Assembly (NCBI RefSeq): GCF_003344865.1
Contig: NZ_CP031165.1
Coordinates: 3,973,910 to 4,037,909 of the forward strand
Direction of reading: 5' to 3'
Source of the DNA: Euzebya pacifica
GTDB lineage: Bacteria > Actinomycetota > Nitriliruptoria > Euzebyales > Euzebyaceae
Length of the DNA: 64,000 nt
Shown: one piece after another, positions 52,446 through 59,740 of the stretch
How positions within the stretch are numbered: the stretch's first letter is position 1
Layout: each line of letters opens with the position of its first letter
Program-made: the position numbers and the translations under genes
Notes under the pieces: model-generated
Databases searched by the model: none
Seen by the model: the letters and a program-made list of their open reading frames with translations, nothing else
What the model was told of the DNA's origin: nothing

Positions 52446-53012
52446 TCAGGAGCGGTCGACCTCCCTGGTCGGGTCCTTGCTGACGTCCTCCATCAGCCAG
52501 TCCTCCACCTCGCTGTCGCGGCCGATGACGGAGACGTCACCGGACGACTCGAGCACCACGTAGGCGAGGTCCTCTCGTCGGGTGATGCCGGTCTGGCGCA
52601 TCTTGGCCCGGATGTCGTCGGCGTGGATGGACGCCGAGGCCATGTTGTCGGTCAGCAGCTGCCCGTCCTTGGCCAGCAGGAGCGGACGGTTGTCGATCAC
52701 CGACTTGGCCGACGTGTTGCGGCGGACCTTGGCGACCAGCCACTGCACCGTGAACAGGCAGGCGATGGCCGTCACTCCCGAGGCGAGCGGGACCGATCCC
52801 ACCGACGCCGACGCCAGGATGGAGCCCGTAGCGACGGTGGCGGCGAAATCGAACGCCGTCATCTTGGCGAACGACCGCAGGCCCATGATCCGACCGGCGA
52901 GGATGACGGTCCCGTAGATGGCGACGGTGGCGATGAGCACCGTACCGAGCTGTGCCCACGAGGACCCCAGCAGCTCGGGCACGCTGGCGGCCAGGACGGG
53001 GAGAAGGCTCAT
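52446..53012 (-). CDS. DUF421 (YetF-like) membrane protein
   Basis: A 188-aa protein. Three spans at residues about 2-75 (WAQLGTVLIATVAIYGTVILAGRIMG, FAATVATGSILASASVG, GVTAIACLFTVQWLVAKV) precede the cytoplasmic DUF421/DUF3290-type domain: IDNRPLLLAKDGQLLTDNMASASIHADDIRAKMRQTGITRREDLAYVVLESSGDVSVI. Function unknown; related Bacillus proteins act in spores or envelope. The start is ATG 53012; the longer frame begins with TTG. It is divergent from cysNC and converges on the GGDEF gene. Confidence 0.85.
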   Translation of the reverse strand: MSLLPVLAASVPELLGSSWAQLGTVLIATVAIYGTVILAGRIMGLRSFAKMTAFDFAATVATGSILASASVGSVPLASGVTAIACLFTVQWLVAKVRRNTSAKSVIDNRPLLLAKDGQLLTDNMASASIHADDIRAKMRQTGITRREDLAYVVLESSGDVSVIGRDSEVEDWLMEDVSKDPTREVDRS

Positions 53013-53104
53013 GGTCCGATACTGGCCCGTGTTCACGTCGTCCAAACGAATACCCCGTTCGGCCGCACGAACCCGACCCGGCCGAGGGATAGGCTGTCGC
53101 CGCT

Positions 53105-55033
53105 GTGAGTCACTCCTCTGATCTGATCGCGACCGACATCGACGCCTACCTGGCGGAGCACGAGCGCAAGGACCTGCTGCGCCTGCTGACCTGTGGGTCC
53201 GTCGACGACGGCAAGTCGACCCTCATCGGTCGCCTGCTGCACGACTCCAACATGGTCTACGCCGACCACCTGCAGGCGCTGGAGGCCGACTCGGCCGTGA
53301 TGGGCTCCGCCGGCGACAAGCTGGACCTGGCGTTGCTCATGGACGGGCTGAAGGCCGAACGCGAGCAGGGCATCACCATCGACGTGGCCTATCGCTACTT
53401 CTCCACCCAGCGGCGAAAGTTCATCATCGCCGACACACCCGGGCACGAGCAGTACACGCGCAACATGGTCACCGGCGCATCGACCGCGCAGCTGGCGATC
53501 GTCATGGTCGACGCCCGGCACGGCGTGATGCAGCAGACGAAGCGTCACACCACGATCGCCTCGCTACTGGGCATCCGACACGTCGTCGTGGCCATCAACA
53601 AGATGGACCTCGTCGACTGGTCCCAGGCCACGTTCGAGCAGATCAAGAAGGACTACGAGGTCTTCACCGACAACCTCGACGGCACGATCGAGCCCTACTT
53701 CCTGCCGATGTCGGCGCTGCTGGGCGACAACGTCGTGACCACCAGCGAGCAGATGCCCTGGTTCGACGGCCCGCCGCTGATGGAGCACCTGGAAACCGTC
53801 GACGTCACCGAAGCCGCTGACCTGGCCCACTTCCGCATGCCGGTCCAGCTGGTCACCCGTCCTGACCTGGACTTCCGCGGGTTCGCTGGAACGATCGCCT
53901 CCGGCACCGTCGCACCGGGTGACCGGGTGACCGCGGTCCCCTCCGGCGCGTCGGCCACCGTCGAACGAATCGTCACCTTCGACGGCGACCTGGACCTGGC
54001 CGGACCGGACCAGGCCGTCACCCTGACGTTGGATCGTGAGATCGACGTGTCGCGTGGCGACGTGTTCATCGGGTCCGGCGAGGACCAGGACATGCTCCGG
54101 GCACATCGGGTCGACGCCACCCTGGTGTGGATGTCGGAGGCGTCGATGGCGCCCGGAAAGCAGTACCTCCTGCAGTCCGCCACCGGACGCTCGAACGCCT
54201 CGGTCAGCGCCATCCGCTATCGGTTGGACATCAACACCCTCGAGCAGGAGGAGACCAGCCGCCTGGAGCTCAACGACATCGCCCGTTGTGCGGTGTCGGT
54301 GGACCGCGAGCTGCTGTTCGACCCCTACAGCCAGAACCGGACGACCGGCTCGTTCATCCTCATCGACCGGCTGACCAACGCCACCGTCGCCGGCGGGATG
54401 ATCGTTGGCCCCTCCAGTCACTGGGACACGCAGGCACCCGACACCCTGCAGCGTCGCCGGTCGGAGATCACCCCCGAGGAGCGCGCCGAGCGGTACGGCC
54501 AGCGGCCGGCAACGGTCCTGCTGACCGGCCTGACCGGCGCCGGGAAGCGGTCCATCGCGACGGCGCTGGAGCGGATGCTCTTCGACGCCGGGCGGGCCAC
54601 GATGCGCCTGGACGGTCAGAACGTCCGGTCCGGTGTGTCCCGGGACCTGGGCTTCACTCCGCCCGAGCGGTCGGAGAACGTCCGACGCGTCGCCGAGGTC
54701 GCCCGGCTGGTCAACGCCCAGGGCATGATCGCGATCGCCGTGCTGCTTGCCCCCGAGGCCGAGGACCGGGAACGGATGGCGGGGCTGATCGGCGCGGAGC
54801 GGTACGTCGAGGTCTTCGTCGACACGCCCCTGGAGGTGTGCCGCCAGCGCGACCCGGGTGGCCTGTACTCCGCGCTGGACGCCGGGACGGTCCTCGACAT
54901 CCCCGGGGTGACATCAGCCTACGACCGTCCCACCTCCCCCGACCTGGTGACGTCCGACCACGGGTCCAGCCCGGAGGCCGCGGCCGCTCAGATCATGGCA
55001 CTGCTTGCCGACAGAGGGTTCATCTCCTCCTGA
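53105..55033 (+). CDS. cysN: Bifunctional sulfate adenylyltransferase subunit 1 / adenylylsulfate kinase
   Basis: A 642-aa CysN-CysC fusion. Residues about 20-235 form the GTPase: CGSVDDGKSTLIGRLLHDS (P-loop), DVAYRYFSTQRRKFIIADTPGHEQYTRNMV (switch region) and INKMDLVDW. Beta-barrel domains follow to about 450. Residues about 465-635 form the APS kinase (CysC): LLTGLTGAGKRSIATALE, LDGQNVRSGVSRDLGF, RSENVRRVAEVARL, VFVDTPLEVCRQRDPGGLY. The kinase P-loop has Arg where Ser/Thr normally follows the Lys (GAGKR). TAGGCT (53090-53095) lies nine bases before the GTG. It acts with CysD to make PAPS. Confidence 0.93.
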   Translation: MSHSSDLIATDIDAYLAEHERKDLLRLLTCGSVDDGKSTLIGRLLHDSNMVYADHLQALEADSAVMGSAGDKLDLALLMDGLKAEREQGITIDVAYRYFSTQRRKFIIADTPGHEQYTRNMVTGASTAQLAIVMVDARHGVMQQTKRHTTIASLLGIRHVVVAINKMDLVDWSQATFEQIKKDYEVFTDNLDGTIEPYFLPMSALLGDNVVTTSEQMPWFDGPPLMEHLETVDVTEAADLAHFRMPVQLVTRPDLDFRGFAGTIASGTVAPGDRVTAVPSGASATVERIVTFDGDLDLAGPDQAVTLTLDREIDVSRGDVFIGSGEDQDMLRAHRVDATLVWMSEASMAPGKQYLLQSATGRSNASVSAIRYRLDINTLEQEETSRLELNDIARCAVSVDRELLFDPYSQNRTTGSFILIDRLTNATVAGGMIVGPSSHWDTQAPDTLQRRRSEITPEERAERYGQRPATVLLTGLTGAGKRSIATALERMLFDAGRATMRLDGQNVRSGVSRDLGFTPPERSENVRRVAEVARLVNAQGMIAIAVLLAPEAEDRERMAGLIGAERYVEVFVDTPLEVCRQRDPGGLYSALDAGTVLDIPGVTSAYDRPTSPDLVTSDHGSSPEAAAAQIMALLADRGFISS

Positions 55034-55204
55034 GCTCGAGCCCTCACCGGGGGTCACTCAGGCATGAAAACCATTCAGTACTAGTCCCATTGAGTGGCGC
55101 TCATTTCGTCACATTGGGTCATGTGCCACGTACGGATGGTTTCTTACTGTTCATCGGCAAGAGGGTTCCCGGCAGTCGAGGACCCGTTGTCCGAAGGACG
55201 ATTC

Positions 55205-55603
55205 GTGGCCCGCAGCGGCTCGGTTCCGGTGATCGTGGAGGTGCCTGCTCGAACGCGGCCCCCCGCGGGACCGCCCGCGCAACCAACGCCAGATCCCGGT
55301 GAGACCCCCACCACCATCCCGACCCCGTCCCCGACGGGCTCGCCCACCCCGCAGCCGTCGCCGCAGCCCACGTCGTCCCCGACAACGCCGCCGACGGATG
55401 CGCCGACGGCCCAGCCGACGCAACCGCCGGTCAACCAGACCGAGGACCCCGTCGTCGAGCTGACGACCGAGATCGTTCGCGTCCCGCAGCAGGGCACCCC
55501 CTTGCCCCGAACGGGCGGCACGTTCGACAGCGCGATCCTGCTCGGGATCGTGCTGATGGCAATCGCGGTCGCCGTGTACCGGCGCTTGCGAACGCCCGGC
55601 TGA
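55205..55603 (+). CDS. LPXTG-anchored Pro/Thr-rich surface protein
   Basis: The C-terminus is a sortase signal: LPRTGG, a hydrophobic span (AILLGIVLMAIAVAV) and YRRLRTPG. The middle is a Pro/Thr/Ser/Gln repeat stalk (TPSPTGSPTPQPSPQPTSSP). The GTG at 55205 has GAAGGA six bases upstream; an in-frame GTG at 55094 would add 37 residues. Neither version has a visible signal peptide, which an LPXTG protein needs, so the N-terminus may be damaged or misread. It lies 98 bases before the next exported protein on the same strand. Confidence 0.6.
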   Translation: MARSGSVPVIVEVPARTRPPAGPPAQPTPDPGETPTTIPTPSPTGSPTPQPSPQPTSSPTTPPTDAPTAQPTQPPVNQTEDPVVELTTEIVRVPQQGTPLPRTGGTFDSAILLGIVLMAIAVAVYRRLRTPG

Positions 55604-55701
55604 CCGTACGACTTCAGACCAGTCGGGACCGTCCGAACAGTACGGCGCCCGGCGCAGCCAGACAGCAGGCCAGTCCACCCCCATACAGGAGCGCACCCCG
55701 C

Positions 55702-56868
55702 ATGCAGCACACCCCCCACCCCGGCCCGCGGCGGCCGAACCGTCGGCTGGCCGCCCTCGCCGTCGGCCTGATGATGGTCTCCTTCGCCACCGCGGCGACG
55801 GCACAGACGTCCTCGTCGGCTGTCGGTGTCCCGGTGACGATGAGCGTCGGCTCGGTCGGCACTCGCGCGCTGACCGTGACCAACTTCACCGGCACCGAGG
55901 CGTTGACCGCCCTTCCGCTGGTCTCGGGCGCCCCGACCAACTACCGGGCGACGGTCACCGACCTCGACTACGTGATCGACCGCGACTTCGACGTCGTGGC
56001 CGAGATGGGCAACCTGTACCCGGTCACCTCCACGGGTGAGGAGCCGCTGGCGGTCGACACCGCCTCCGAGGACATCATCGCGTCTGGGGACGTGACCCTC
56101 GGGCTGTTCCAGGGCCTGACCGCCACCGACGTGCTCGCTGACATCCAGCCGACGTACCTGCTCGAGCTGACGACCGGCCTGCTCGACTGCACGACCCTGC
56201 TGACGACCACGTTGACGCCGCTCCTGACCGGCGCGGACCTCGTGGCCCTGCCGACAACCGTCGCCGACCTTTGCGCAGCGTTCGGTGATGTTGCCACCGC
56301 AGGTGACCCCGCAGTCGAGCTCCTCGGGGACCTCGTCGAGGACCTGGACCTGACCGGGCTGATCGACGAGGCCCTCGGCCTGGTCGACGGCATCACCGGC
56401 ACGCAGCCCTTCACCGACCCGAGCTTCCTGGGCCTCGGCTCGACCGACGCCGACGCCGCTGGCGCCCCCACGGCCACCATGCTGACGCTGATGTCCGCAG
56501 ACGCGCCGGTCGATCTTGCCCTGCTCACCGACCTGATCGCCGCCATCAACGCCCAGATCACTGACGTGAGCGGCGTCGATCCCACAACCGTCATCCCAAC
56601 GGAGGACATCGTCCAGGGCTTGGTCAACTCCGGCAACACCGCGACGGCGGCGCTCGGCAACGAGATCGCCGGCCTGAGCAACACGCTGGCGCAGGAAGCC
56701 ATCATCAACGACCTGCTGAGCATCGTGAACGGCGCGATCGACCTGTCGGTGCTGGACAACCTGTTCGGTGTCTACACCGCCTTCCCGCGCATCACCGCCA
56801 CCGCCCCGACCGGAACCCCGGCGGGCAGCTACGCGGGCACCCACACCATCACGCTGATCAGCCAGTGA
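55702..56868 (+). CDS. Secreted protein of unknown function in a surface-protein operon
   Basis: A 388-aa protein with a signal peptide (RRLAALAVGLMMVSFATAATAQ). The mature part is acidic and rich in Thr, Leu and Ala with no known enzymatic motif. The N-terminal domain is beta-rich (VGVPVTMSVGSVGTRALTVTNFTGTEAL); a long Leu/Asp-rich central region looks helical; the C-terminus AGSYAGTHTITLISQ resembles the final strands of WxL-type domains, though no W-x-L is present. Its stop overlaps the next ATG as TGATG. Function unknown. Confidence 0.65.
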   Translation: MQHTPHPGPRRPNRRLAALAVGLMMVSFATAATAQTSSSAVGVPVTMSVGSVGTRALTVTNFTGTEALTALPLVSGAPTNYRATVTDLDYVIDRDFDVVAEMGNLYPVTSTGEEPLAVDTASEDIIASGDVTLGLFQGLTATDVLADIQPTYLLELTTGLLDCTTLLTTTLTPLLTGADLVALPTTVADLCAAFGDVATAGDPAVELLGDLVEDLDLTGLIDEALGLVDGITGTQPFTDPSFLGLGSTDADAAGAPTATMLTLMSADAPVDLALLTDLIAAINAQITDVSGVDPTTVIPTEDIVQGLVNSGNTATAALGNEIAGLSNTLAQEAIINDLLSIVNGAIDLSVLDNLFGVYTAFPRITATAPTGTPAGSYAGTHTITLISQ

Positions 56869-57530
56869 TGCTCGTCCTCCGTCGCGTCGCGATCCTGGTC
56901 GCCGCCACCGTCCTCGTCCTGGGCCCCACGGCCCCGGCCGGGGCGGTCGGCGCCCAGGGGGTCGACCTGACGCCGCTGCTGGAACGGGTCGATGGGACCC
57001 TCACCGCGGTGGTGGAGGAGGACACCGTCGTCCGGGTGCGGCTGACCAACACCACCGAGGAACCGCGGACCGTGTCGGTCTGGGTGGCCGAGGCCGTCGA
57101 GGCCGTCGGGGGTGGCACGGGTGTCGGCGGTCCGCTGGACTGGATCACCGTCGACGCACCCGAGTCGATCGACCTCGCCCCGCTAGAGGAACGTGACCTC
57201 GAGGTGGCGGTGGACCTGGCCAGCTACCTGGAAGAGACGCCGGACCAGGTCCTGTTCATGCTGGAGGTGCAGGGTGGCGGCAACGTCGTCCCCCGCGCCG
57301 CCACGATCGTGGCGCTGTCCGACGGCGGCGCCAGCATCCCCCTGCCCGTCGCCCTGCTGATCGGCGCAACGCTCCTGCTCGGCCTCGTGGCTGCGGCATG
57401 GTGGCGATTCGGCCGGCCGCTGCAGGGTCATGACGACGGGGATCCAGCGATCTCCGTCGACAACCCGTCATCGCGGCCCCACGCGGGAGACTCGGTTCCC
57501 GCACCGCCGCCGCTCACCAGCGTCGGCTGA
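56868..57530 (+). CDS. Exported single-span protein, DUF916-like architecture
   Basis: A 220-aa protein. A signal peptide (LVLRRVAILVAATVLVLGPTAPAGAVG) is followed by an immunoglobulin-like beta domain (TLTAVVEEDTVVRVRLTNTTEEPRTVSVWVAEAVE, LAPLEERDLEVAVDLASY). A membrane span (ALLIGATLLLGLVAAAWW) and a cytoplasmic tail end the protein. The signal-Ig-like-TM layout is that of DUF916/WxL-interacting proteins of Firmicutes, although sequence similarity is only suggestive. Translation is coupled to the upstream secreted protein (TGATG); a GTG one codon earlier is also possible. Confidence 0.65.
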   Translation: MLVLRRVAILVAATVLVLGPTAPAGAVGAQGVDLTPLLERVDGTLTAVVEEDTVVRVRLTNTTEEPRTVSVWVAEAVEAVGGGTGVGGPLDWITVDAPESIDLAPLEERDLEVAVDLASYLEETPDQVLFMLEVQGGGNVVPRAATIVALSDGGASIPLPVALLIGATLLLGLVAAAWWRFGRPLQGHDDGDPAISVDNPSSRPHAGDSVPAPPPLTSVG

Positions 57531-57540
57531 CAGGTTGTCC

Positions 57541-57578
57541 ACAACGGCCCCATGATCCCACGATCACGGGGCCGTTGT
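57541..57578 (+). terminator. Terminator after the surface-protein operon
   Basis: ACAACGGCCCC (57541-57551) pairs perfectly with 57568-57578; the loop contains TGATC...GATCA, which lengthens the stem with one mismatch. It is followed by CGTTCT. It lies ten bases after the stop codon. Confidence 0.82.
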
Positions 57579-57625
57579 CGTTCTACCGTCGCGGACGATG
57601 GAGTTGCTGAACGGAGGTTCTGCCC

Positions 57626-58333
57626 ATGACCCCACCGACTACACTCGACGACGTGGCGACCTACGTCGACGAACACGGTGTCGAGATGCTCCGGCCGGAG
57701 ACCGAGCCGGTGCCTGAGCACGCGCTGCACGCCGAGATCGTCGACCTGCTCTATGCCGGGCTGCGCGCCCACTTTGCCGACCGGACTGACGTCGCTGTCC
57801 ACGAACGCCTCGCCTGGTTCCCCGAGCAGTCGAACACCCGTATCCGCCTGGACCCCGACGTGATGGTCGTCATCGGCCGCCCCCAGCTGATGCGGAAGTC
57901 CTTCAAGGCGTGGGCCGAGGACGGCGCGGTCCCCAGCGTCCTCGTCGAGGTCGTCTCCGAGGAGGACACCGACAGGAACTACCGCGAGCGGCTCGGTCGG
58001 GCACACCGCTACGGGGTCCCCGAGGTCGTCCTCATCCATCCGTTCGCGCCCGGTGGTTGCTACGTTCAGCACCTGCTGGCCGAGGAGGAGGGGTACCGCA
58101 CCCGCGCGACGTCCACGTCGCCCGATGCGCCCGTGGAGGTCCCGACGCTGGGCATCCGCCTTGCAGGCGGTGACCGGTTGGTCGCTGAGGACGAGTACGG
58201 CCCGTGGCAGGACACCGCATCGCTGGCCGAGCACGTCCGCCGCCAGACCGAAGAAGCCCGCCGCCAGGGCGAACGCGCCGATCGGCTGGCCGAGGCGTTG
58301 CGCGCCGCCGGGATCGACCCCGACTCGATCTGA
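57626..58333 (+). CDS. Uma2-family (DUF820) endonuclease-like protein
   Basis: A 235-aa protein with a restriction-endonuclease-like fold. PEHALHAEIVDLLYAGLRAHF, RIRLDPDVMVVIG (first catalytic Asp) and SVLVEVVSEEDTDRNYRERLGRAHRYGVPEVVLIHP (E-x-V/D-E motif) are the family core. The C-terminus is a charged helix with RRQTEEARRQGERADRLAEALR, a common coiled-coil tail in Uma2 proteins. GGAGG precedes the ATG at good spacing, and TACCGT (57584-57589) is a possible -10. The biological role of Uma2 proteins is unknown. Confidence 0.85.
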   Translation: MTPPTTLDDVATYVDEHGVEMLRPETEPVPEHALHAEIVDLLYAGLRAHFADRTDVAVHERLAWFPEQSNTRIRLDPDVMVVIGRPQLMRKSFKAWAEDGAVPSVLVEVVSEEDTDRNYRERLGRAHRYGVPEVVLIHPFAPGGCYVQHLLAEEEGYRTRATSTSPDAPVEVPTLGIRLAGGDRLVAEDEYGPWQDTASLAEHVRRQTEEARRQGERADRLAEALRAAGIDPDSI

Positions 58334-58420
58334 TGGGCCAGCCGCCGGCCAGGTTGCGCGCCACTGCACGCGAGACGACCCGGTAGCCGTCGGGCCCGAG
58401 CGGGGGTGGCGGCCAGTCGT

Positions 58421-59352
58421 TCATGGGGGGCCGTCCCCGAAGAACTGGCGGAACACGGCCTCCGCCTCTACCAAGGCGGCGAAGTTGTCATCGACGAAGG
58501 CAGCCCGGTCAGTCTCCAGCTGGGTCGTGCGTGTGACGTCCCACGTAGCCAGGCAATCGCTGAAGTCCCGCCCCGCACCGCGACTGATCTGCCTCATGGC
58601 CTCCAGGTCCGGGGCAGCCCGGCTGATCTGCCCATCGACCGTGGAGAAGAAGCCCTCATAGCTGTCGGTTTTCCAGCCCCTCGCGACAAGACATGCCACG
58701 GCTTCGTCAAGGAGCGCCTGATAGGTCGGATCCCGGTACAGATCCACGACGTGGCCCATCCAGCGGCTGTGAAGCAGATCGAACTGGTCGATGAAGACCT
58801 CAGACGTGTGTGCGTCTTCGTCGACGGCCGTCTGACAGTCCCGGTGCGCGGCCAGGAAGGCCTCGGCCTCACCCAGCGTCATGTCTTGGGGTAGTCCGAC
58901 TGCTTCGCCCGCCACGATCGCGATGCTGTCCAAGATCAGCTCACCCTCCGAACGGATATCTGGCACCAGGCTGTTGTTGATCCCATGGGTCGCTATGGAG
59001 GCCAGATGCGGGAACTCGAAGCGTCGAGGAACCAGCCCCGGCGGTCGTTCCGCGGAGAAGCTCTGGTCGAAGCCGAATGCCGACATGCCTCCTCAAGTGC
59101 TCCGACCCGTTCGGCCTCTCCGAGCGAGTCGACCCGGACGACCTGCTCCAGGTCCCGTCCGGACGCGGGCAACAGCACCTGCAACATGATCTGGCTGGGG
59201 GCCTCAGGTGCAGTGGTTGGGATGACCGGCGCATCGAGCGGGGATGTTTCTTCCGCCGACCCGGGCCCGGCGGACGCGGCCAGGTCTGGCGTCGCCCCGC
59301 CGGAACATGCCGCAGCCAGCATCGTCAGGATGACTAGTAGTGCGCGCGTGAT
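58421..59352 (-). pseudogene. Lipoprotein gene broken by a frameshift, with an ATC at the start position
   Basis: Two overlapping minus-strand frames together spell one lipoprotein. Frame A encodes TRALLVILTMLAAACSGG, a lipoprotein signal with lipobox L-A-A-A-C, up to about GALEEAC (near 59090). Frame B (from 59086 to 58421) continues SAFGFDQSFSAERPPGLV and a 200-residue helical domain. A one-base shift near 59085-59095 would join them as ...EE-C-M-S-A-F-G-F, a pattern common in actinobacterial lipoproteins. AAGGAG lies five bases before an ATC (59352) where an ATG is expected. Either the gene is decaying or the sequence holds an error; ATG 59322 is a shorter alternative start. Confidence 0.6.
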
Positions 59353-59690
59353 GTCTGCTCCTTCGGGTTCTGGTCGGCCACCGTCATGCCGACCCGGGCC
59401 CCCAGCAACCCGACCTCGCGCACGCGTTCCAGCGCCGAGGCGACCTTGCCGGCGATGCGGTTGACGAGCACCGACTTGCCCAGCCCGGGATCACCGAGGT
59501 AGGTCCTGCCGCGCTCGAACAGTCCTGCCCGTCGACGAGGCACGAGCCGGCTGGTGATGTCCGCCAGCTCGTCGTCTCGTCCGGCCCAGATCGGGGGGAC
59601 CGCCCCTGACCCGGGTTCGAACGGGTTGTTCAGCACCGTCCTGACGTCAGCCGTGACGTCAGAGAACCGCTGAGGTGCGAGTGACGTCAC
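59334..59690 (-). pseudogene. Truncated AAA-type ATPase fragment
   Basis: A 118-aa frame with NPFEPGSGAVPPIWAGRDDELADITSRLVPRRRAGLFERGRTYLGDPGLGKSVLVNRIAGK, the N-terminus of an ATP-binding STAND/ORC-like ATPase including its Walker A (GDPGLGKS). Relatives continue for several hundred residues with Walker B and sensor motifs; here the frame ends after a short unrelated tail (NPKEQTSRAHY). It is therefore a 3'-truncated remnant. It overlaps the start of the broken lipoprotein gene by 19 bases. The GTG start lies within a TGACGTCA repeat. Confidence 0.6.
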
Positions 59691-59724
59691 AGTACCGATG
59701 TGCTGCGGTTGACGTCACAGTACC
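59642..59724. repeat. Four TGACGTCA palindromes at the ATPase fragment start
   Basis: TGACGTCA occurs at 59642-59649, 59654-59661, 59682-59689 and 59710-59717. The last two belong to an identical 15-bp unit TGACGTCACAGTACC spaced 28 bp apart; read on minus, each unit carries TACTGT followed directly by GACGTCA, so each joins a -10-like hexamer to a palindrome. Four copies in 76 bp are far above chance for an 8-mer. Confidence 0.7.
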
Positions 59725-59740
59725 TCGCCGAAGGTCTGGT

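Noticed and set aside
59642-59724. Eukaryotic-type CRE sites
   Set aside because: TGACGTCA matches the CRE consensus only by coincidence of palindromes; there is no bZIP protein in bacteria. Kept as a bacterial operator candidate.
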